Below are positions 59,812-64,000 of a DNA stretch of 64,000 bases, one piece after another. Origin of the DNA: Mycobacterium paraense (GTDB lineage Bacteria; Actinomycetota; Actinomycetes; Mycobacteriales; Mycobacteriaceae); contig NZ_LQPM01000008.1 in assembly GCF_002101815.1 (NCBI RefSeq), positions 186,001-250,000 on the forward strand, read 5' to 3'. The notes below the pieces were generated by a model. It made no database searches, was not told the origin of the DNA, and saw only the letters and a list, made by a program, of their open reading frames with translations. Position numbers and translations under genes: made by a program. Numbering within the stretch: position 1 is the first letter of the stretch; each line of letters starts with the position of its first letter.

Positions 59812-60639
59812 TCAGCCAACAAATCTCAGGTCAGGAATGGTGCCGCTGGCCACCAGCGCGATGTAGAAATCGGTGATCATCAGCGTGCCCAGCGTGATCC
59901 AGGCGTACAGCTTGTGCCGGGTGTTGATGCGGCTGACCTGCGTCCAAATCCAGTAGCGCACAGGATGCTTGGAGAAGTGCTTGAGCCGCCCACCGGTGAC
60001 GTGCCGGCAGGAGTGGCAGGACAGCGTGTAGATCCACAGCATGACGACGTTGCCGACCAGGATCAGGTTGCCCAGCCCGAAACCGAATCCGCCCGGCCCG
60101 CTGTCGGAGTGGAACGCGACGATCGCGTCGTAGCTGTTGATCACCGAGATGATGCAGGCGATGTAGAAGAAGTACCGGTGGCTGTTCTGAATGATCAGCG
60201 GGAAGCGGGTCTCGCCGGTGTAGTGCGCGCGGGGCTCTGCCACCGCGCAGGCGGTGGGCGACTGCCACACCGTGCGGTAGTAGGCGCCGCGGTAGTAATA
60301 GCAGGTGAGCCGGAACAGCAGCAGGAACGGCAGCGAGAGCGCCGCATACGGCAACCACCAGACGTCCGGCAGGAATTGCGGCCAGATGTCGCCGGCCTCC
60401 CCGCAGGCCTTGCTGAGGCACGGCGAGTAGAACGGCGTCAGGTAGTGGTACTTCGGAACGAAGAAGTAATTCTGCTGGAACGCACGCGCCGTCGCGTAGA
60501 TGACGAATGCGGCGAAACCCAGGTCGATCCGCAGCGGCGACATCCACCACCGGTCGGTGCGTAGGGTCCGTTGCGGGATGTTGGCGCGCGTCGGTGAAAA
60601 GACACCTGACGCAGGACGGTTCGCCGTGGGTGCGCTCAT
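59812..60639 (-). CDS. sdhC: Succinate dehydrogenase membrane anchor, Sdh1 SdhC-type (Rv0249c ortholog)
   Basis: A 275-residue membrane protein with about five helices (LGFAAFVIYATARAF, LPYAALSLPFLLLFRL, FFYIACIISVINSYDAIV, ILVGNVVMLWIYTLSC, YAWITLGTLMITDFYIALV). Several histidines (NSHRYF, SCHSCRHVTGG, NTRHKL) are suited to haem b ligation. It anchors Sdh1 and passes electrons to menaquinone. Length equals Rv0249c within two residues. ATG 60639 is used, and the upstream 78 nt to Rv0250c contain a C5/G5 hairpin. It is the first gene of the sdh trio, with Rv0250c upstream. Confidence 0.9.
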   Translation of the reverse strand: MSAPTANRPASGVFSPTRANIPQRTLRTDRWWMSPLRIDLGFAAFVIYATARAFQQNYFFVPKYHYLTPFYSPCLSKACGEAGDIWPQFLPDVWWLPYAALSLPFLLLFRLTCYYYRGAYYRTVWQSPTACAVAEPRAHYTGETRFPLIIQNSHRYFFYIACIISVINSYDAIVAFHSDSGPGGFGFGLGNLILVGNVVMLWIYTLSCHSCRHVTGGRLKHFSKHPVRYWIWTQVSRINTRHKLYAWITLGTLMITDFYIALVASGTIPDLRFVG

Positions 60640-60689
60640 CTAGTGTTCCTCTTCGAACGGGCTGTTGGTCGAAGGGTACACAGAGAGCA

Positions 60690-60708
60690 CCCCCTGATTT
60701 GCGGGGGG
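60690..60708 (-). promoter_or_regulatory. C5/G5 hairpin between Rv0250c and sdhC
   Basis: CCCCC (60690-60694) and GGGGGG (60703-60708) can pair across an 8-nt loop. The hairpin sits in the 78-nt leader of sdhC, downstream of the Rv0250c stop. It could act as an attenuator or an mRNA-stability element. It has no T-run on the minus strand, so termination is uncertain. Confidence 0.35.
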
Positions 60709-60717
60709 CTTGGGTTG

Positions 60718-61023
60718 TCAGGACCTGTTGTGACCCCCGACACCCTCGTCGTCGACATCGCGCCAAAAATCGCTGTCGTATTGGGTGTCGGGAATGGCGA
60801 TTTTCTCGCCGGAGTGCTGCACCGTTGCGCGGGCCAGATCCAATTCGGAGATATCGGAATCGAGCAACTCGACGTCGGAAAGGATCCGGTCGGCGTCGAT
60901 GACGATGCGGCGCATCGCCGGGCTGTCGCCGTACCGCGCCCGCAGCGAGTGCACGCACCGTCGCAAGCCGCCGATGAGGTCGTGCAGTTCGGCGAGTTCA
61001 GCAGTGCCAGTTGGGCTCGTCAA
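60718..61023 (-). CDS. Small helical protein, first gene of the sdh1 unit (Rv0250c ortholog)
   Basis: A 101-residue protein starting at TTG 61023 (GAGGAG 5 nt upstream). It reads LTSPTGTAELAELHDLIGG with charged helices (SLRARYGDSPAMRRIVIDAD) and an acidic tail (DFWRDVDDEGVGG). No catalytic motif or membrane helix is seen. Its M. tuberculosis counterpart has 97 residues and precedes the sdh1 genes in the same way. The frame is open upstream to 61068 but lacks a ribosome site there. It may regulate or assemble Sdh1, as inferred from its position. It is divergent from the PEP-mutase-like gene (80-nt gap). Confidence 0.78.
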   Translation of the reverse strand: MTSPTGTAELAELHDLIGGLRRCVHSLRARYGDSPAMRRIVIDADRILSDVELLDSDISELDLARATVQHSGEKIAIPDTQYDSDFWRDVDDEGVGGHNRS

Positions 61024-61103
61024 CGGTTCTCCTCGGATCTCCCCGCGCTTGACGGTGTCACGGATCACAGTACGCCCTCGATACTAGCCACCGCGGCGGC
61101 CTA

Positions 61104-61874
61104 ATGTCGGAGACCATGACAGGCCCAACGATCGCCGCGCGGGCGACGGCGCTGCTCGAGCTGCACCAGCCGGGCAACCCGGTGATCCTGCCGACGGTGT
61201 GGGACGCGTGGTCCGCCCGTGTCGCCACCGACGCCAGATTCGCCGCCCTGACCGTCGGCAGCCATCCGCTGGCGGATTCCGTCGGCAAGCCCGACGGCGA
61301 GGGCATGTCGTTCGAGGACGTGCTCGCGCGCGTCGCGCAAATCACGGCGGCCGTCGAGGTGCCGGTGTCGGTCGACATCGAATCCGGGTACGGGCAGGCG
61401 CCGGCGCGGCTGATCGAGGGCCTGCTGGGCGCGGGCGCGGTGGGCCTGAACGTCGAGGACACTGTGCATGCCGAGGGCAAGCGGCTGCGGTCGGCCGGCG
61501 AGCACGCCGAACTGGTCGCGGCGCTGCGGTCGGCCGCCGACGCGGCCGGGGTGCACGTCGTGATCAACGCCCGCACCGATCTTTTCCTGCGCAAGGACGG
61601 CGACGATGCCGACCGGGTCGAACGGGCGATAGCGCGGTTGACCGAGGCGGCTCAGGCGGGCGCGGACGTCCTGTACCCGGTGGGCCGACACGACCCGGAC
61701 ACGTTGCGGCGCTTGGCCACCGAGTTGCCGCTGCCGATCAACGCGATCGCGCTGCCCGACCGAGACGACCCGGCATCGTTCGGCCCCCTGGGCGTCGGCC
61801 GGATCAGCTTCGGCCCCTATTTGCAGGCCGCGCTCGCCGGACGCGCCAAGGAGCTGCTGGCCCGCTGGGCCTGA
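61104..61874 (+). CDS. Isocitrate lyase/PEP-mutase superfamily protein
   Basis: A 256-residue TIM-barrel protein of the PEP-mutase/ICL family. It has NPVILPTVWDAWSARVATD and a VGSHPLADSVGKPDGEGM loop. VPVSVDIESGYGQAPARLIE carries the D-x-E metal residues, and VGLNVEDTVHAEGKRL and HVVINARTDLFLRKDGDDA follow. Members cleave or form C-C or C-P bonds of oxalacetate- or methylisocitrate-like compounds. The catalytic loop Cys of isocitrate lyase is not seen, pointing to an oxaloacetate-decarboxylase or carboxyPEP-mutase type. ATG 61104 or 61116 may start it. H37Rv has no gene here between Rv0250c and Rv0251c. It converges with the HxlR gene. Confidence 0.8.
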   Translation: MSETMTGPTIAARATALLELHQPGNPVILPTVWDAWSARVATDARFAALTVGSHPLADSVGKPDGEGMSFEDVLARVAQITAAVEVPVSVDIESGYGQAPARLIEGLLGAGAVGLNVEDTVHAEGKRLRSAGEHAELVAALRSAADAAGVHVVINARTDLFLRKDGDDADRVERAIARLTEAAQAGADVLYPVGRHDPDTLRRLATELPLPINAIALPDRDDPASFGPLGVGRISFGPYLQAALAGRAKELLARWA

Positions 61875-61887
61875 CCGGGACCGGCCT

Positions 61888-62418
61888 TCAGATCGGTTCC
61901 AGCATCCGGTGCGGCCGCCGAAGCGCGCGGCTGACCGGATCGTCGCGGCTCGGATTGCGCGGTTTCGGCGGCGGGTGCGCGACGAGGTCGGCGACGTCGG
62001 GAACCTGCGCGCATCGGTGGCACACGCGGTCCGCACCGATGACGCCCCCGCAGTCGGCATGGCGGTAGGTCCTCCTGTTGGGCTTGTCGACGTAGTTCTC
62101 GTTGCCCCAGGTGATCATCGACCAGATCAGCGGCCATAGCTGCCTGCCCTTGGCGGTCACCCGGTAGTCACCCGAATCCTTGGTCAGCACGCGTTGTTCG
62201 ACCAGGAAGCCCAGCCTTTCGGACAGCACCGCTTTCGGGATCCCGAGATGGCGCTGCAGGTCGCTGAAGCGCCGCGCCCCGTAGAAGGCGTCGCGCAGGA
62301 TCAGCAGTGTCCACCGTTCGCCGACGATCTCCAGGGACCGCGCGATGGGGCAGCTCTCGGCGGGATATTCGCGGGGAAGGGCCACGGCGTCGATGCTACG
62401 CCTTGTGGGTTCGTTCAC
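61888..62418 (-). CDS. HxlR-family winged-helix regulator with zinc-ribbon-like tail
   Basis: A 176-residue HxlR regulator. The family start CPIARSLEIVGERWTLLILRD lies near residues 23-43. It is followed by ARRFSDLQRHLGIPKAVLSE and GDYRVTAKGRQLWPLI. A C-terminal extension has HADCGGVIGADRVCHRCAQVP, with three cysteines and a histidine that could bind zinc. It starts at GTG 62418. The start codon itself lies in a duplicated 17-nt sequence shared with the divergent promoter region, so it should bind there and control itself and the DUF302 gene. The inducer, often a thiol or electrophile in this family, is not known. Confidence 0.82.
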   Translation of the reverse strand: MNEPTRRSIDAVALPREYPAESCPIARSLEIVGERWTLLILRDAFYGARRFSDLQRHLGIPKAVLSERLGFLVEQRVLTKDSGDYRVTAKGRQLWPLIWSMITWGNENYVDKPNRRTYRHADCGGVIGADRVCHRCAQVPDVADLVAHPPPKPRNPSRDDPVSRALRRPHRMLEPI

Positions 62419-62460
62419 CGAACCATATACTCGACGGGAAGGAGTTCATTCACCGAACCA
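62409..62460. promoter_or_regulatory. Duplicated operator in the HxlR/DUF302 divergent interval
   Basis: GTTCGTTCACCGAACCA (62409-62425) and GTTCATTCACCGAACCA (62444-62460) match at 16 of 17 positions and start 35 nt apart. Copy 1 is also palindromic (GGTTCG-N5-CGAACC, 62408-62424). TATACT (62426-62431) lies between them and may be a -10 for the DUF302 gene. It is a good candidate for cooperative HxlR binding. Confidence 0.6.
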
Positions 62461-62491
62461 ATGTGCGGCCTGCGAAGCGAAGAGGAAGACG

Positions 62492-63031
62492 ATGACGACC
62501 AGCGTTCAACCGGCCGAATGCACCGTGGTGCCGCACTCGATGAATCGCATCGACGTGGCCACCGGCGTGGAATTCGACGAATTCCGAACCGCTTTCGAGA
62601 AGGCCGCGCCGCCGTTCGACCGGAACTCGGTGCAAGAGATCGTCGCGCGCGGGGGCAGCTGGGACGACGTCCTCGCGGCCGCGGCGCGCAACGCCCCGCA
62701 CGGCCTGATGGTCTACGCCACCATCGACGCCCTGCCCCTGCTAGGCCTCGCGGGCCACACGACGAAGGCGGTGGAGTACCTGCTCGGCAACCACACGATC
62801 GCCGAGACCATGTTTCGGCACGACGCGAGGGCGCTGTTGTATGCGCCCCTGCGCGTGCTCGTCTACGCCGACGCCGACGGCAATGCCGTGTTCTCGATGG
62901 ACCAGCCCAGCGCGGCGTTCGGCAGCCTGGGCATCGCCGCGGTGACCGCGGTGGGCGAGCAGCTCGACCGCAAGGTGGCAAACCTGTTGCGGGTCATCGG
63001 AATCGACGCCGCCGCCGCCTTCGGGTGCTAG
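62492..63031 (+). CDS. DUF302 domain protein
   Basis: A 179-residue protein beginning MTTSVQPAECTVVPHSMNR, with a core HGLMVYATIDALPLLGLAGH, KAVEYLLGNHTIAETMFRHD, LYAPLRVLVYADADG and FSMDQPSAAFGSLG. The sequence and size match the DUF302 family, small soluble alpha/beta proteins of unknown function. They often sit beside regulators of stress or redox genes. ATG 62492 is supported by AGAGGAAG upstream. It is divergent from the HxlR gene over a duplicated operator and is followed by a bidirectional hairpin (63038-63072) shared with acr2. There is no ortholog at this site in H37Rv. Confidence 0.75.
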   Translation: MTTSVQPAECTVVPHSMNRIDVATGVEFDEFRTAFEKAAPPFDRNSVQEIVARGGSWDDVLAAAARNAPHGLMVYATIDALPLLGLAGHTTKAVEYLLGNHTIAETMFRHDARALLYAPLRVLVYADADGNAVFSMDQPSAAFGSLGIAAVTAVGEQLDRKVANLLRVIGIDAAAAFGC

Positions 63032-63037
63032 ACGCGC

Positions 63038-63072
63038 CGAATCCGGCGGAGTCAGATGCCCCGCCGGATTCG
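63038..63072. terminator. Bidirectional hairpin between DUF302 gene and acr2
   Basis: CGAATCCGGCGG (63038-63049) and CCGCCGGATTCG (63061-63072) are perfect 12-bp arms around an 11-nt loop. It lies between two convergent genes. It has no T-run, so it is typical of the mycobacterial terminators that rely on hairpin strength. Confidence 0.65.
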
Positions 63073-63089
63073 TCGCGGTTGACCGCGAA

Positions 63090-63530
63090 TTACTTGGTGA
63101 TCGCGATGCGCTGCGGCTGGGCCCCGGCGTACGCCCCGGCGACCCGGACCGTCAGCACGCCGGCGTCGTAGGACGCCGCGATGGCCTCGCTGGTGACGTG
63201 CGCGGGCAGCTGGAACGTCCGGCGGAACGAGCCGTAACGAATCTCCCGCAGCGTCCGGCCGTTCTGCTCTTCCGCGTGCTCGTCGCGGTGTTCGCCGTGG
63301 ATCACCAGGCGGCCGTTCTCCACCTCGACGTTGACGTCCTTGTCTACGTCCACGCCGGGCAGTTCGAGGCGCACGACGGCGTCATCGCCATCCCTGACGA
63401 CCTCGGCGGCCGGGGTGAATCCGCTGGTGACCGGCTTGAACCAGTCGGTCGCTGCCGCGGGGCCGAAAAAGTCGCGCAGCCACCGGTCGGTGTCCCAGGC
63501 CGGTCGCGACCACAATGCGAGGTTGCTCAT
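63090..63530 (-). CDS. acr2: Small heat-shock protein Acr2/Hsp20 (Rv0251c ortholog)
   Basis: A 146-residue alpha-crystallin-domain chaperone that prevents aggregation of unfolded proteins. It starts MSNLALWSRPAWDTDRWL. The crystallin domain has RDGDDAVVRLELPGVDVDKD and VNVEVENGRLVIHGEHRDEH. RYGSFRRTFQLPAHV and AGVLTVRVAGA complete it. The C-terminal I-x-I appears as RIAIT. It is about 13 residues shorter than the M. tuberculosis protein. ATG 63530 has AAAAGGAG 6 nt upstream. A HspR-type HAIR element (63610-63630) precedes it, and three AAGGA repeats sit in its leader. It is expected to be heat- and redox-induced. Confidence 0.92.
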   Translation of the reverse strand: MSNLALWSRPAWDTDRWLRDFFGPAAATDWFKPVTSGFTPAAEVVRDGDDAVVRLELPGVDVDKDVNVEVENGRLVIHGEHRDEHAEEQNGRTLREIRYGSFRRTFQLPAHVTSEAIAASYDAGVLTVRVAGAYAGAQPQRIAITK

Positions 63531-63609
63531 GGGGTTCTCCTTTTGCTTCCTTGTGCTTCCTTGTGAGTTTGCTGTGACCGGCGCGCTGCCGGACGGCTAT
63601 TTCTAGAAA

Positions 63610-63630
63610 CTTGAGTCTGCCCCGCTTAAG
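63610..63630. promoter_or_regulatory. HAIR-like HspR operator of acr2
   Basis: CTTGAGT (63610-63616), 7 nt, then GCTTAAG (63624-63630). The consensus HspR inverted repeat is CTTGAGT-N7-ACTCAAG. The left arm is perfect and the right arm differs at two bases. It lies about 80-100 nt upstream of acr2. A GGAAC reading on the minus strand overlaps it, consistent with SigE/SigH-type -35 use, but the -10 match is weak. Confidence 0.6.
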
Positions 63631-63742
63631 TTCCACTCGGGCGTTCGCCGGCAGCGAACACCTTCACAGCGGCCGTTGTGAGGTGTGAGGGCGCCGTCAT
63701 GTGGGTGTCACATTCCGCGATTTTTCCTTAATTTGGGGCCCC

Positions 63743-63748
63743 TACCCT
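63743..63748 (+). promoter_or_regulatory. Putative -10 element of leaderless nirB
   Basis: TACCCT ends 6 nt before ATG 63755 and fits TANNNT with the same spacing as fadD4 and lipC. The near-palindrome CACAGCGGCCGTTGTG (63665-63680) lies upstream in the acr2/nirB interval and could be a binding site. Confidence 0.35.
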
Positions 63749-63754
63749 CATGGC

Positions 63755-64000
63755 ATGGCCCAATCCGAAACCGCGCGTGAGCACTGTGCCGCGCGTCACG
63801 TCATTGTGGTCGGGCACGGCATGGTTGGCCACCGCATGGTCGAGGCGCTCCGTGCCCGCGACACCGAGGGGTATTGGCGTATCACGGTTTTGGCGGAGGA
63901 GGCCGACGCGGCGTACGACCGCGTCGGCCTGACCTCCTACACCGAAAGCTGGGACCGGTCGCTGCTGGCGCTGCCCGGCAACGACTACGCCGGCGACGAT
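63755..64000 (+). CDS. nirB: Nitrite reductase [NAD(P)H] large subunit NirB (Rv0252 ortholog), N-terminal part
   Basis: The last 246 bases encode 82 residues beginning MAQSETAREHCAARHVIVV, then GHGMVGHRMVEALRARDTEG and a YDRVGLTSYTESW loop. The GHGMVGHR stretch is the FAD-binding glycine motif of NirB, which feeds electrons from NADH to the sirohaem centre for reducing nitrite to ammonia. It runs off the window, so domains beyond the FAD-binding start are not seen. ATG 63755 is chosen by reading frame and the upstream -10 element. The identity rests on the motif and the synteny with acr2. Confidence 0.85.
   Translation, partial: MAQSETAREHCAARHVIVVGHGMVGHRMVEALRARDTEGYWRITVLAEEADAAYDRVGLTSYTESWDRSLLALPGNDYAGDD

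Noticed and set aside
59772..59822. Extended SdhA start at TTG 59822
   Set aside because: It overlaps sdhC and lacks a ribosome site. ATG 59771 has GAGGG just upstream.
63700..63742. A GlnR-like box upstream of nirB (GTCAC-N6-CGA)
   Set aside because: GlnR control of nirB is plausible from family knowledge, but the match to the consensus here is weak and I cannot distinguish it from chance.

Overview
The window comes from a slow-growing Mycobacterium. GC content is very high, GTG and TTG starts are common, and the gene order follows the M. tuberculosis H37Rv segment from fadD4 (Rv0214) to nirB (Rv0252) almost gene for gene. Three PE_PGRS genes lie inside it. That family is characteristic of the M. 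tuberculosis, M. kansasii and M. marinum side of the slow growers and is generally missing from the M. avium complex. I cannot name the species from this sequence alone. Rv numbers below are orthology calls from remembered sequence, length and gene order, not from a search.

Layout. 1-8850 is a lipid-metabolism block: a QueA-like gene end, fadD4 with a crotonase, a CD225 membrane protein, fadE3 divergent from the Rv0216 hot-dog protein, a CoA-transferase and amidohydrolase pair absent from M. tuberculosis, and lipW. 9067-17138 holds a methyltransferase with the Rv0218 and Rv0219 membrane redox pair, lipC, the Rv0221 acyltransferase, echA1, and an extra acyl-CoA ligase with a small two-cysteine protein. 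17143-22483 is an insertion relative to H37Rv: three minus-strand PE_PGRS genes, then a TetR regulator preceded by a 43-codon ORF under a palindromic operator. 22812-33233 carries Rv0223c to Rv0228, including the envelope-lipid genes Rv0225 to Rv0228, and a php lactonase with an extra ligase. 33332-41371 carries fadE4, a TetR and R2lox operon, gabD1 divergent from a ThDP enzyme, and Rv0235c. 41420-49400 carries aftD, two small DUF2613-like proteins, lpqI, a TetR regulator and a ClC channel sitting where vapBC24 would be. 49397-56904 is the htdX-fabG4 / fadA2 / fadE5 beta-oxidation or chain-modifying group, with an F6-like sRNA between fadA2 and fadE5, an extra 2-oxoglutarate oxygenase, and the Rv0245 flavin reductase. 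56926-64000 carries the sdh1 operon, a PEP-mutase-like protein, an HxlR/DUF302 divergent pair, acr2 and the start of nirB.

How the genes work together. Most of the window activates, oxidises, hydrates or reduces fatty acyl chains: fadD4 and two extra ligases, fadE3, fadE4, fadE5, echA1 and a second crotonase, htdX, fabG4, fadA2, three esterases or lactonases, and a wax-ester or triacylglycerol synthase. A second group builds the envelope (Rv0225 to Rv0228, aftD, lpqI). A third feeds the TCA cycle and respiratory chain (gabD1, the ThDP enzyme, Sdh1).

Most worth a second look: (1) two MIRU-like repeats that each encode a 17-18 residue micro-ORF joined by an ATGA overlap to the start of Rv0223c or Rv0227c; (2) a gabD1 / acetolactate-synthase-like pair resembling the cyanobacterial 2-oxoglutarate decarboxylase shunt; (3) a shared TTAC-N6-GTAA palindrome at the fabG4/fadA2 and fadE5 promoters; (4) the 43-codon ORF, TetR and operator unit; (5) several compact operator-promoter arrangements that look autoregulatory. 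No rRNA, tRNA, insertion sequence, phage or CRISPR array was seen.
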